DNA from: RYN-133 sp036497285
GTDB taxonomy: Bacteria > Actinomycetota > Actinomycetes > Mycobacteriales > Jatrophihabitantaceae
Direction of reading: 5' to 3'
DNA: 64,000 bases
Assembly: GCA_036497285.1 (NCBI GenBank)
Contig: DASXJR010000061.1
Span: 1 to 64,000 of the forward strand
Shown: piece after piece, positions 34,455 through 44,172 of the stretch
Position numbering within the stretch: position 1 is the stretch's first letter
Layout: the number at the start of each line of letters is the position of its first letter
Translations under genes and position numbers: made by a program
Notes under the pieces: model-generated
What the model was told of the DNA's origin: nothing
The model's input: only the letters and a program-made list of their open reading frames with translations
Databases searched by the model: none

Positions 34455-37400
34455 TCAGATCTCCGCTATCTGGACCAGTTGTCGGCCGTAACGCCGTCCG
34501 ACGATGACACCGCGTCCCGGCGGCATCGGGCCCGGACGAGTGGTGCCCAGCAACGCGCCCTCGTCGCGGCTGCCGGATCCGACGATGCCCGGCGAGCCGA
34601 GTTCGCGCACCCGCTGGATCACCGGTTCGAACAACGCACGCGCGGCGCCACCGGTGCGCCGGCACAGCACGAGGTGCAGTCCGACGTCCTTCGCCTGCGG
34701 CAGGAATTCGGCGAGACCGGCGATGGGATTCCCCGACGGGGAGGCGACCATGTCGTAGTCGTCGACCAGCACGAAGATCTCCGGACCGCTCCACCAGCTG
34801 CGGTCGCGCAACTGGTCCGGCGTGACCTCCGGCCCGGGTAGCCGGCCGTGTAGCACCGGGCGCAGATCATCGATGAACGCCTGCAACGCCGGGCCGGCCG
34901 GGGCGTAGCCCGCGAGGTAGTTCTGCGGCACGTAACCGAGCATGGTGCGGCGGTAGTCGGCCAGCAGTACCCGCGCCTGGTCGGACGAGTACCGCGACAT
35001 GATGCCGCGCGCCAGAACCTTCAGGAAGTTTGTCTTTCCTGACTCCGCGTCGGAGAACAGGATGAAATGCGGGTCGGCGTCGAAGTCGAGCAGGACGGGT
35101 GTCAGTTCCTCCTCGTTGAGCCCGATCGCGATGCGTCGGGTTCCTTCCGGCTGCGGCAGGTCCGCGAACGGGACGGACGCCGGCAACATCCGCACCCGCG
35201 GGGCGGGCGGCCCGTCCCAACTCGTCCGCACCCGCTCGACCAGATCGGCATACGCCACCGCGACGTCGCCCGTCTCGCTGGACCCGTCGATGCGCGGCAG
35301 CGCGGCGAGGAAGTGCAGCCGCTGCTGGGTTAGCCCACGGCCGGGACGAGACCCGGGCACCGCCGCGGCGACCCGCCGGTCGATCTCGGACTCCGACGGA
35401 TCGCCGAGCCGCAGTTCGATGCGCGTGCCTAGAGTGTCCTTGAGCGCGGCGCGGATCTCTGCCCACCGGTTGGCACCGACGATCACGTGCACCCCGAATG
35501 ACAGGCCCTGGCCGGCGATCGCGGTGACCCGCTGCTCGAGGTCTTCGAACTCGGCGCGGAAGTTCGCCCACCCGTCGACGATCAGGAACACGTCGCCGAA
35601 CGGGTCGTCCGTGTGATGTCCCGCGCGCTCGAGCCGGCGGTACGCGGCCATGCCCTCGATGCCGTTGGCGCGGAAGCGTTCCTCCCGCCCGGCGAGCACG
35701 CCGGATACCTCGGCGACCATGCGACGGACGAGGTCGGGGTTCGCGCGCGACGCGATGCCGCCCACGTGCGGCAGCCCGGCTGTCGTCGCGAGCGACCCGC
35801 CGCCGAGGTCGATCCCGTAGATCTGCGCCTCGCGCGGCGTGTGGGTCAACGCGAGCGAGGTGATGATGTCGCGCAGCACGGTGCTCTTGCCGCTCTGCGG
35901 TCCGCCGACCACCGCGCCATGACCGGCCGCGCCGGAGAAGTCGAGTAGCAGCTGGTCACGTCGCTGCTCGTAGGGACGGTCGACCAGCCCGATCGGCACG
36001 ATGAGACGCCCGTTGCCGCCCCACCCGTCCGGACCCAGCCCGCGGCCGGGAATCACGGTCAACGGCGGCAGCATGCTGTCCAGCGACGGCGACTCCGCCA
36101 GCGGCGGCAGCCAGACCTCGTGGGCCGGCACACCATGGCCCTGCAGCTTGTCTACGACGACGTCGAGCACCGACTTCTCGAACCCTGGCCCGGTCTGCTC
36201 CGGTGAAGGAGCCGGAACCACGTCCTCGTCCGGCGCGTCCGGCAGGTCGATCGGTTCGGACAGGAAGGGCAACGGTCGGCGGGCGAACGCCACGCCCGAA
36301 CCGACGCTTGCCGTGTCGCGGCGGTAGGGCCCCGACACGTACGCGGCCTTGAACCGCACCAGCTTCGACACGTCGAACTTCAAGTACCCCGAGCCGGGGA
36401 TCGACGGCAGTTCGTAGGCGTCCGCGACACCGAGCACGGCCCGCGACTCGGCCGCGGAGAACGTCTTCAGACCGATGCGGTACGACAGGTGACTGTCGAG
36501 GCCGCGCAACTTGCCCTCCTCGAGCCGCTGCGAGGCGAGCATCAGATGCATCGACAGCGAGCGGCCGAGCCGTCCGATGGCAACGAACAGCTCGGCGAAC
36601 TCGGGCTTCTGTGTGAGCATCTCGGTGAACTCGTCGCAAACGATCAGCAGCGACGGCAGCGGATCCAGCGGCGCGCCGGCCTCGCGGGCGCGCTCGTATT
36701 CGCGCACGTTCGCATAGTTGCCCGCGGTCTTGAGCAGTTCCTGGCGACGGTTCATCTCACCGGCGAGCGCGTCGTGCATGCGATCGACGAGGGTGAGGTC
36801 GTCCTGCAGGTTGGTGATCACCGCTGCGGTGTGCGGCAGATCCTGCAAACCGAGGAACGTCGCGCCGCCCTTGAAGTCGACGAGGATCAGGTTGAGCGCG
36901 CTGGGCGAATGGGTCATCGCCAGGGCGAGCACCAGGGTGCGCAGCAGCTCGGACTTGCCGGAACCGGTCGCCCCGATGACCAGGCCGTGCGGGCCCATGC
37001 CTTCGAGCGCGGCCTCCTTGATGTCCAACTCGACCGGCTCGCCGTGCTCGCCGACGCCGATCGGGATGCGCAGCCGATCGCGCACCGTACGCGGACGCCA
37101 CAGCTGCTCGACCTGCACGTTCTCCGGGTCGCCGACGCCGAGCATGTCGACCAACTCGGCCGAGGTCAGCAACGGCTGCTCGTCGGACGTCTCGGCCGCG
37201 CCGACCCGCCACGGCGCCATCCGGCGGGCGATGGCGTCGGCCTCGGCGATGCTCACCGCGTCCGCCCGTCCCAGCACCTCCACGCCACCGCGACCGACCG
37301 CACCGACCTTGCCGTTCTCGACGACCAACCGCAGCCCGCGCCGAGTCGCGAGCCGGCCGATCGAACTCGACAGGTCGATGATCGTGACACCGACCAGGCC

Positions 37401-38396
37401 GTCCTCGAGCAGCACCCGCTCCTCGAGGCTGACCGCGCCACCGTCGATGACGATCACGATGTGCGGCTGGTCCGGCGCCGGTGTCGCGTCCCGCGAGAAC
37501 CGGGCGCGGGTCGACATGTCCGCGCTGAGCCATTCCTCGAGGTCCGTCAGCGACCCCGCAACGAGTCGACGTGCGCCGACCGCGTCACTCTCGCGCGGAT
37601 CCTGCGCATGCGGCAGCCATTTGACCCAGTCCCAGTGCGTCCGGCTCGGTCCGGACGTGACGACGCCGACGATCAGCTGGTCCGGGCCGTGGAAGGTGGC
37701 CGACGAGACGAGCACTGCGCGGGTGAGGTCGCGGACTTCGTCGTAGCCGCCGCGCACCTCCACCGCGGGGAACGAGCGCAGCTTGACCGCGATCGGCAGG
37801 TCGTCGACGAGGGCGTGCGTTCGTATCAGTCGGCGCAGCGCCACCGCACCGATCGGGTCGAGGCTCTCGACCAGACCTGTCTGCGGCGGGCGCAGCTGAC
37901 GGGCCAGGCGCTGCGGACCCACTCCGACGCGCACCGTGCTGAAGTCACGATCGCTCGGCCGGCGTTCCCACATCCGCCGGCCGCCGGCGACCGACCACAG
38001 CGAGCGCGGATCGGGGTGTGACCACAGCAGGCTCGTGCGCTGGTTCAGCCTGGCGCGCTCGATGTCGCGACGCACCTGCTCGATGTAGCGCAGATAGTCC
38101 TTGCGGTCGGTGTCGATCTGGGTCTTGCGGCCGGTACGCCGACCGCCCATGCCGCCGCCCATCATGCCCAGCGTCGACAGCAGGATGAGCCCGCCCATGG
38201 CCATCGAGGCGGTGTTCAGCCCGCCGATGAAGATGAACCCGACCGACCCGAGGACCATCACCCCCGGCAGCAGCGCACCCATGATGTTGCCCGGCAGCAT
38301 CCGCGGGATCTCCGGGGGCGGCTCGAGCTGGAACTCCCCGGACGGCATCGTCGGAACCGGCAGCCGCGGCCTGCGCCGGAACGTCCGTGTCGCCAC
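34455..38396 (-). CDS. eccC: Type VII secretion FtsK/SpoIIIE-like ATPase EccC (fused EccCa–EccCb)
   Basis: 1313 residues. Two N-terminal membrane helices (MGALLPGVMVLGSVGFIFIGG; MAMGGLILLSTLGMMGGG) precede three ATPase domains. Walker A motifs: VIGATGSGKSELLRTL (D1), VVGGPQSGKSTVLRD (D2) and FSDAESGKTNFLKV (D3), all with intact Lys. Walker B: LLIVCDEF (D1), FLIVDGW (D2), FVLVDDYD (D3). EccC is the motor and substrate receptor. The GTG giving VATRTFRRRPRLP is preferred (GAGAGGGA upstream, matches usual EccC starts); an ATG 22 codons earlier is possible. Confidence 0.96.
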   Translation of the reverse strand: MATRTFRRRPRLPVPTMPSGEFQLEPPPEIPRMLPGNIMGALLPGVMVLGSVGFIFIGGLNTASMAMGGLILLSTLGMMGGGMGGRRTGRKTQIDTDRKDYLRYIEQVRRDIERARLNQRTSLLWSHPDPRSLWSVAGGRRMWERRPSDRDFSTVRVGVGPQRLARQLRPPQTGLVESLDPIGAVALRRLIRTHALVDDLPIAVKLRSFPAVEVRGGYDEVRDLTRAVLVSSATFHGPDQLIVGVVTSGPSRTHWDWVKWLPHAQDPRESDAVGARRLVAGSLTDLEEWLSADMSTRARFSRDATPAPDQPHIVIVIDGGAVSLEERVLLEDGLVGVTIIDLSSSIGRLATRRGLRLVVENGKVGAVGRGGVEVLGRADAVSIAEADAIARRMAPWRVGAAETSDEQPLLTSAELVDMLGVGDPENVQVEQLWRPRTVRDRLRIPIGVGEHGEPVELDIKEAALEGMGPHGLVIGATGSGKSELLRTLVLALAMTHSPSALNLILVDFKGGATFLGLQDLPHTAAVITNLQDDLTLVDRMHDALAGEMNRRQELLKTAGNYANVREYERAREAGAPLDPLPSLLIVCDEFTEMLTQKPEFAELFVAIGRLGRSLSMHLMLASQRLEEGKLRGLDSHLSYRIGLKTFSAAESRAVLGVADAYELPSIPGSGYLKFDVSKLVRFKAAYVSGPYRRDTASVGSGVAFARRPLPFLSEPIDLPDAPDEDVVPAPSPEQTGPGFEKSVLDVVVDKLQGHGVPAHEVWLPPLAESPSLDSMLPPLTVIPGRGLGPDGWGGNGRLIVPIGLVDRPYEQRRDQLLLDFSGAAGHGAVVGGPQSGKSTVLRDIITSLALTHTPREAQIYGIDLGGGSLATTAGLPHVGGIASRANPDLVRRMVAEVSGVLAGREERFRANGIEGMAAYRRLERAGHHTDDPFGDVFLIVDGWANFRAEFEDLEQRVTAIAGQGLSFGVHVIVGANRWAEIRAALKDTLGTRIELRLGDPSESEIDRRVAAAVPGSRPGRGLTQQRLHFLAALPRIDGSSETGDVAVAYADLVERVRTSWDGPPAPRVRMLPASVPFADLPQPEGTRRIAIGLNEEELTPVLLDFDADPHFILFSDAESGKTNFLKVLARGIMSRYSSDQARVLLADYRRTMLGYVPQNYLAGYAPAGPALQAFIDDLRPVLHGRLPGPEVTPDQLRDRSWWSGPEIFVLVDDYDMVASPSGNPIAGLAEFLPQAKDVGLHLVLCRRTGGAARALFEPVIQRVRELGSPGIVGSGSRDEGALLGTTRPGPMPPGRGVIVGRRYGRQLVQIAEI

Positions 38397-38572
38397 AGTG
38401 AGCGGTCCCTCTCGGTGCTTGCGCGGTGCGTAGTCGATCGGATCGGCGGTGCGCACGATCATGAACGCCCGGCGTGCGCGCCATATAGTAGGCCGACCGT
38501 AGCCTGCCGGTGCCTCTCGATTCTTGTCGGCGGCGGCAGGCGTCGTAGCCGTATGGGGTTGGAGTCGCCGTC

Positions 38573-39934
38573 GTGACCTCGATCGAGTCGCGGTCGTACT
38601 GCCGTGTTGTGGTGATCGCGCCGTCCACTCGCGTTGATCTCGCCTTGCCCGCCGACGTGGCGATCATCGACCTGCTGCCGATGCTCCTGCACTACACCGG
38701 CGAGGCCCGCGACGATGGCGGTGGGCAGCATGGCGGCTGGAAGCTGATCCGCGTCGGCCACGGCGAGCTCGAGGGTGGTCGCACCCTGCGCTCGCTCGAT
38801 GTCGCCGATGGTGAGGTACTGCGGCTGGCGCCCCGCGAGGAACGCGCGGCCGTTCCCGTCTTCGACGACATCGTCGACGCGATCGCGACCACGCGTCGCG
38901 AAGGAATCAACACCCGCAGCGTGAATCCTGGCCTCGGCGCCGGCGTGCTGGCCATCGCGATGGCGGCCGCCGCGCTCTCGGTCTTCTACCGCGGCCGCAC
39001 CGTCGCCGACGCCTACATCGCCGGTGCAATAGCGCTGACCCTGCTCGGACTGGCCACTGCCACGATGAAGGGCGTCGGCGATCGCGTGCTCGCGACGACG
39101 ACGGCGGTGTCAGGCGCGCCGTTCGCATTCTTGTGCGGGCTCAACGCCGTGCCGGGTCATTACGGACGGTGGGGTGTACTGCTGGGCGCCGCCGCCGCGC
39201 TCGTGTACTGCCTCGCCGCCGCGCTGGCCCTGGCCACCGGCACGGTCGTGTTCGCGGCCGCCGTGCTCACCTCGTTCTTCGCCGCGGGCAGTGCCCTGGT
39301 CGCCGGCCTCAGCCACGTCAGCGTGGTTCGCGTCGTCGCCGGCACGATCGCGGTCGCCCTCGCCGCGCTGTCGGTACTGCCGCGGCTGGCCGTCCGGCTC
39401 GCGCGACTCCCGCTCGCTACCGTGCCGACCACCAGCGAAGACCTCGGCGAGACCGACGACGTGGGCGAGATCGACGACGTGTCGGCGCGCGCCCGGGTGG
39501 CGGGCGAGTACCTGACCGGCACGCAGATCGGATGTGCGATCACGATTGCCTTCTCCGGCGTGATCCTGGGCGTGCACGAGAGTGCGATGTCGCTGGCGCT
39601 CGCGGCGACCGCCGTCGTGGCCATGGCCCTGCGCGCGAGGTCGGTCGCCGGCCTCGGCGGACGTATCGCGCTGATCACCGCGGCCGCACTGTGCGGCTTC
39701 GCCACCGCAGTGCTGATCATCGTGCTCGGCAGGCAGGGCAGCGGCGTCGCCTTGCTCATCACGCTGCTCGCTGCGGGTGCACTCACCTTGCTGCTCGCGA
39801 CCGCCCGCATCCGCCGCCGTCCGTCGCCGCAGACGATGCGACTGATCGACTTCTTCGAGGCCGCGGTCGTGGTTGCTGTGCTGCCCCTCGCCGTCGGCGC
39901 GATGGGCCTGTACACGGTCCTGCGGCAACTCTGA
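38573..39934 (+). CDS. eccD: Type VII secretion integral membrane protein EccD
   Basis: 453 residues. The N-terminal ~90 form a ubiquitin-like cytosolic domain (CRVVVIAPSTRVDLALPADVA; ending DVADGEVLRLAP), and the rest contains about eleven transmembrane helices. EccD builds the large membrane vestibule of the ESX pore. The GTG start has GGAG 8 nt upstream. It is divergent from eccC across a ~110-nt to ~175-nt gap (depending on the eccC start) that should carry promoters for both. Confidence 0.93.
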   Translation: MTSIESRSYCRVVVIAPSTRVDLALPADVAIIDLLPMLLHYTGEARDDGGGQHGGWKLIRVGHGELEGGRTLRSLDVADGEVLRLAPREERAAVPVFDDIVDAIATTRREGINTRSVNPGLGAGVLAIAMAAAALSVFYRGRTVADAYIAGAIALTLLGLATATMKGVGDRVLATTTAVSGAPFAFLCGLNAVPGHYGRWGVLLGAAAALVYCLAAALALATGTVVFAAAVLTSFFAAGSALVAGLSHVSVVRVVAGTIAVALAALSVLPRLAVRLARLPLATVPTTSEDLGETDDVGEIDDVSARARVAGEYLTGTQIGCAITIAFSGVILGVHESAMSLALAATAVVAMALRARSVAGLGGRIALITAAALCGFATAVLIIVLGRQGSGVALLITLLAAGALTLLLATARIRRRPSPQTMRLIDFFEAAVVVAVLPLAVGAMGLYTVLRQL

Positions 39935-39936
39935 GC

Positions 39937-41286
39937 ATGCGAGCCCTCGTCGCCGCGGCAACGGCGGTGCTGGCACACGTCCCGGGTCCGAGCGGGCCCA
40001 CCCCGCCGGCGCACTATGTACAGACCACCAAGTGCGTAACGGCGTCGAACATCCCGGCCGGCGTCAAGAACGGGGTGTCCTGGGCCCAGCCGCAGTTGGA
40101 CTACACCTCGCTGTGGTCGATGGCGAACCGCGGCACTGGGCAGACCGTGGCGGTGATCGACACGGGGATCAACCCGGTGTCCGCGCTCGGCGATCGTTTG
40201 CACGCGGGCCTGGATCTTGTGGTCAGCGGCGGGGACGGGCGCAGCGACTGCGACGGCCATGGCACCGTTGTGGCCGGGATCATCGCGGCAGCACCCGATC
40301 ACACAACGGGATTCGCCGGCGTGGCACCCGGGGCGCAACTGCTCTCGATCCGGCAGAGCAGCCTGGATTACGGCATCGAGAACGCCAAGCAGAGCGCGAG
40401 CCAGAACGTCGCCGGCACGACGGGCAGCCTTGCCGCTGCCATCGACTACGCGGTCGGAACCAGCGCGAAGATCATCAACATTTCCGAGGACAGCTGCCGC
40501 CCGGGCAACGCCGGCCCGGACGCCGGTTCGCGCGCGGTCGCCGCCGCGGTGCGCAGGGCGGTCGCCGCGGATGTCGTGATCGTTGCCGCGGCGGGCAACG
40601 TCGACTCGTCCTCGGATTGCAAGACGCAGAACACGCCGGGCCTCGCGCCCGCCACGATCCCGGTACCGGCCGGGCTGCCCGGCGTGCTCAGTGTCGGCGC
40701 GGTCGACCGGGCCGGACGGCCCGCCGGGTTCTCGCTGGCCGGGCCGTGGCTCGACGTCGCCGCACCCGGCACCGACATCGTCTCGACGAATCCGCTGGTC
40801 GGAACCTCGGGCCAGATCAACCGGTTCCTGACCAGTTCCGGCGTCTCCCCGATCCAGGGCACCAGCTTCGCCGCACCGTACGTCGCCGGGCTGGTCGCGC
40901 TCGTCCGGGCACGATTCCCGCACCTCGACGCACGGCAGGTCATCGCCCGGATCGAGCGCACCGCCGTGCATCCCGCGGCCGACGGCGGTCACAACGACTA
41001 CGTCGGTCACGGCGTGATCGACCCGAGGGCGGCGCTGACCGATGTGCTGCCCGGGGAGGCGCCCGGCGCGACGTCAGCCCCGTCACAGCGCAGCGGGCCG
41101 CAGACCTTGCCCGCAGCCGCGCCACATCACGATCCGGAGCGGTCGGCCCGGTCGACTGCGCTGCTCGGCGCGCTCGGCGTGCTCGTCGCGATCGTGGTCG
41201 GGCTGATCGTCACGGCAACCCGGCGCCGCACGGGGGCGCTGTCAGCCGCCGGGACTGCTGGTCGTGGCGGCAGGCGGCGAGGGTAG
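39937..41286 (+). CDS. mycP: Mycosin: T7SS membrane-anchored subtilisin-like serine protease
   Basis: 449 residues. Short signal-like N-terminus (MRALVAAATAVLAHV), subtilase domain with catalytic Asp in VAVIDTGINP, His in CDGHGTVVAGIIA and Ser in IQGTSFAAPYVAGL, then a Pro/Ser linker, one C-terminal membrane anchor (LLGALGVLVAIVVGLIV) and a basic tail. Mycosins stabilise the ESX complex and may process substrates. It follows eccD by 2 nt. The last 45 nt overlap the 3' end of eccB on the opposite strand. Confidence 0.96.
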   Translation: MRALVAAATAVLAHVPGPSGPTPPAHYVQTTKCVTASNIPAGVKNGVSWAQPQLDYTSLWSMANRGTGQTVAVIDTGINPVSALGDRLHAGLDLVVSGGDGRSDCDGHGTVVAGIIAAAPDHTTGFAGVAPGAQLLSIRQSSLDYGIENAKQSASQNVAGTTGSLAAAIDYAVGTSAKIINISEDSCRPGNAGPDAGSRAVAAAVRRAVAADVVIVAAAGNVDSSSDCKTQNTPGLAPATIPVPAGLPGVLSVGAVDRAGRPAGFSLAGPWLDVAAPGTDIVSTNPLVGTSGQINRFLTSSGVSPIQGTSFAAPYVAGLVALVRARFPHLDARQVIARIERTAVHPAADGGHNDYVGHGVIDPRAALTDVLPGEAPGATSAPSQRSGPQTLPAAAPHHDPERSARSTALLGALGVLVAIVVGLIVTATRRRTGALSAAGTAGRGGRRRG

Positions 41287-42738
41287 CGAGCGAGCCGTCG
41301 CGCCGGTCTGCGGATAGAAGTGCACGGCTTGGTCGGGATCGAGAGCGGGCCCCTTCGGCAGCAGGCTCAGCAGTTCGGGTGAGCTCACCGAGACATCGCT
41401 GCCGCGGTAGCCGAGGTAGGACAGGGCGAGCCCGCTGACAACCGGATAGCCGACGCCCTCGTCCGTGATCACGTAAAGCGCGCCCGCCGGCTGCTTCTGG
41501 GTGGCTGCGGCCAGCACGGCGCCCTTGCCCGGGGCGAGGTAGACGCTGTTGACCGTGAGCGAGCCCGGCTCGGTGACCGACACCGGTTTGGCATTGGCCG
41601 GCAGCGGCACCCGCTGCATGGCGTAGATCCGGGTGCTGTCGGGATCGGAGCCCGTCCGGAACACGCACGCGACCGGCGCCTGCGGATAGTCGAGGATCCG
41701 GGGCCGGACGGACGGGTACGGCGACAGATCGATCGAATCGGTGCGTGGCGCATCGCGCAGCAATTGGGGCGCGACGAGCGGCAGCCGCTGGTTCTGGTCG
41801 TACCGGTCGCGGATCAGGTCGCCGACCAGAGGCGTCACCGGTTGCACACCGTCAGGCAGCGCGACGTAGATCGCCTCGGACCGGTCGGCGCGCTGCAGCC
41901 CGAACACCTCGCCGACCTGCACGCCAAGGGTCTGCGCGTACTGCGGGATCGGTCCGGTGGTGTCGATGCTGGGCGCCGCGATGTCCCTGTTCTGCGGGAT
42001 CACATTCAGCAGCGCCGCGCTGATCGGCCGCGGCTGCACGTCGGAGCGCAGGTCGAACGCCAGTCGGATCGTGTTGTCGCGCAGGTCGATCTTCGATCGT
42101 CCGCCCGTCCAGAGCAGGTAGGTCGTTTTGCCGCCGGCGACGCTGACGAGCATCCCGTCCGTCCCGAGTTCGCCGACCGTCGGCGCGATCCTGCCCAGGA
42201 CGGCGGTCGTGCTGACCTCCGGCTTGCTCCCCGGCGGCAGCGAGGTGTCGCTGGTGGTGTCGTCGCACACCGTCCACAGCGGGTCGAGCAGGTGTCCGGT
42301 CGAGGGCAGCACGTTCGGGGCGCCGGGGATGCCCAACAACGGTCCTCGCGGCTCACGACCGACGGCGTCGTCGTTCACCTGCGCGACGCTCGGTGGCTTG
42401 TCCCCGCTCTGACCGTGACCGGCCGCGAGCATCGCCGACGCGTAGTTCATCGCCGGATACAGCCGACCGTCCCGCGCGACGTACGCGCCGCCGGTGTCGC
42501 TGTCGATGACCACCGCGGCGTCACCGATGGACGGCTCGGGACGGACGAAGCCGTACACCGCGAATCCGCCGAGGATCAGCGCGGCGAGCACGACCGACAC
42601 GATCAGGGCGATGTTCAACCGCCGTCGCACCGGATCGCCGCGCAACAGCGGATCACCCGATGACACCGCCGACTCGAGACGCCGGACCCCGAACCGGTAG
42701 GCCTGGGCCTGCCACTTGGTGGGTGACTCGCCGGGCAT
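41242..42738 (-). CDS. eccB: Type VII secretion protein EccB
   Basis: 498 residues. Conserved N-terminus (KWQAQAYRFGVRRLESAV), basic RRRLNIALIV and one transmembrane helix (IALIVSVVLAALILGGFAVYGF), followed by the periplasmic repeat domain. AVVIDSDTGGAYVARDGRLYP, a late KGAVLAAATQKQPAGALYVITDEGVGYPV and YLGYRGSDV are characteristic. EccB sits above the ESX membrane ring. The ATG has GGAGCCC upstream. It is convergent with mycP, overlapping its 3' end by 45 nt. Confidence 0.94.
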   Translation of the reverse strand: MPGESPTKWQAQAYRFGVRRLESAVSSGDPLLRGDPVRRRLNIALIVSVVLAALILGGFAVYGFVRPEPSIGDAAVVIDSDTGGAYVARDGRLYPAMNYASAMLAAGHGQSGDKPPSVAQVNDDAVGREPRGPLLGIPGAPNVLPSTGHLLDPLWTVCDDTTSDTSLPPGSKPEVSTTAVLGRIAPTVGELGTDGMLVSVAGGKTTYLLWTGGRSKIDLRDNTIRLAFDLRSDVQPRPISAALLNVIPQNRDIAAPSIDTTGPIPQYAQTLGVQVGEVFGLQRADRSEAIYVALPDGVQPVTPLVGDLIRDRYDQNQRLPLVAPQLLRDAPRTDSIDLSPYPSVRPRILDYPQAPVACVFRTGSDPDSTRIYAMQRVPLPANAKPVSVTEPGSLTVNSVYLAPGKGAVLAAATQKQPAGALYVITDEGVGYPVVSGLALSYLGYRGSDVSVSSPELLSLLPKGPALDPDQAVHFYPQTGATARSLPSPPAATTSSPGG

Positions 42739-42849
42739 CGGCGGGCTCCGATCTTGGACGGGATCGCGGATGTGGATCAGCCGGGCGAACCTAGATATAG
42801 CATCACGTCCCGGAAGCCGCAGGCACGACGACCGGAGTGAGCAGCAAGC

Positions 42850-44172
42850 ATGTCGACGACCGCACCGGACCGCGTCAACGCGCCCGGGAGCGTGGGCGAC
42901 GACCAGGCCGCCGCTGCGAACGGCGGTGGCCGCAGGCGACGCGACTCCAGCGAGCCGGCGTCGTTCGGTCGGCTGCGCCCGCCGAGCCGGCGCCGCGCCG
43001 GACTCAGTCTGCTCGGCGTCCCGGTGGCCGCGGTCGTCGCGATCGAACTCGTCGCGATGTGCGCCCTGCTCGTCGCCGAGAAGAAAGTGATCGTCCGGAT
43101 CATCGCGGTGGCGCTCGGCGTGGGGATCATCGTGACTGCGCTGTTGCGTCGGCGCAGCATCCGCATCGGTAGCTGGCTGATTCTGCGTGTGGCGTACCTG
43201 TTCCGGCATCGCGAGACGCTCGTCGCCGCCCCCGGTGCGCGGCGCGGTGACCATGGCGGCCCAGATGGCGTGACCGACATCGACGCGCCGCCGGAGCTCG
43301 AGGCGTTCTTCCCAGGCATGGCGATGTGGGAGTCACGCACGCACGACGGTGACCGGATGGGCGTCATCCAATGGCACGGCACCTGCGCCGCGACGCTGCG
43401 GATCGGGCCGCCCGGCGGGATCGTCCGCGCCCGGAGCACGAGCGAGAACGTCCCGATCGACGCGATCATGGCCGCGCTCGACGGGCAGGACCTCGGCATC
43501 GACGCCGTCCAGGTGCTGACCCAGACCATCGTCGGCGAGCAGAACCCGTCCGCCACGCCGTTGCTGTCCGCGGCCACCGCCGAACTCGGCGGCGGACGTG
43601 CCCGGGTACGCAACCGCACCGCCTTCGTGACCGTGCGGCTCGACCCGGCCACGGCGGCCGCAGCGATCACGGCACGCGGCGGCGGCAACACCGGCATCGG
43701 ACGGGTGCTGTCCGCGGCGCTGAGCCGGATCCGGGCGACGTGCGGCGAGCACGGCCTGAACGCACAGGTGCTCGACCCGGTGGAGGCGGCGCGCGCGATC
43801 GCAGAGAGCCTGTATCACCAGGCGACGCCGTACGACCCGATCATCCGCTGGGACGAGTCGAGCAGATTCATCGCCTCCACCCGGATGGCGCACCGCAGTT
43901 TCGTCGTGACCGACGTGCGCCGTCCTGCGCTCGCCGACCTGCCGGTGGGCAATGTGTTCGCCTACGCGTTGGGCATTCAGGTGCGTCCGCTGCCGACGGG
44001 CGGCTGGTCGACCCGTACCGTGCTGCGGCTGACGTGCCGCTCGGTCGACTCGCTCGCCGGGGCAGCGCGCGAGCTGCGCAGCACAGCGCGGCGGGCGGGC
44101 GTGATCATGCAGCCGCTCGACGCGGTGCAGCATCTCGGTCTGCGGGCGACCGTCCCGATCGGCGGGGTCTGA
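42850..44172 (+). CDS. eccE: Type VII secretion protein EccE
   Basis: 440 residues. A polar, Arg-rich N-terminus of ~55 residues is followed by two close transmembrane helices (VPVAAVVAIELVAMCALLVA; IIAVALGVGIIVTALL). The cytosolic-side domain then shows the EccE pattern: HGTCAATLRIGPPGG, FVTVRLDP and later GWSTRTVLRLTCRSVDSL. EccE is a peripheral component of the ESX membrane complex. The start ATG has GGAGTG at slightly long spacing. It is divergent from eccB and overlaps the next gene by one base (TGATG). Confidence 0.84.
   Translation: MSTTAPDRVNAPGSVGDDQAAAANGGGRRRRDSSEPASFGRLRPPSRRRAGLSLLGVPVAAVVAIELVAMCALLVAEKKVIVRIIAVALGVGIIVTALLRRRSIRIGSWLILRVAYLFRHRETLVAAPGARRGDHGGPDGVTDIDAPPELEAFFPGMAMWESRTHDGDRMGVIQWHGTCAATLRIGPPGGIVRARSTSENVPIDAIMAALDGQDLGIDAVQVLTQTIVGEQNPSATPLLSAATAELGGGRARVRNRTAFVTVRLDPATAAAAITARGGGNTGIGRVLSAALSRIRATCGEHGLNAQVLDPVEAARAIAESLYHQATPYDPIIRWDESSRFIASTRMAHRSFVVTDVRRPALADLPVGNVFAYALGIQVRPLPTGGWSTRTVLRLTCRSVDSLAGAARELRSTARRAGVIMQPLDAVQHLGLRATVPIGGV

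Noticed and set aside
38397..38462. Upstream ATG for eccC adding 22 residues
   Set aside because: The extra residues do not resemble EccC N-termini, while the GTG at 38396 has a good ribosome-binding site and gives the usual R-R-P-R-L-P start. It is retained only as an alternative.
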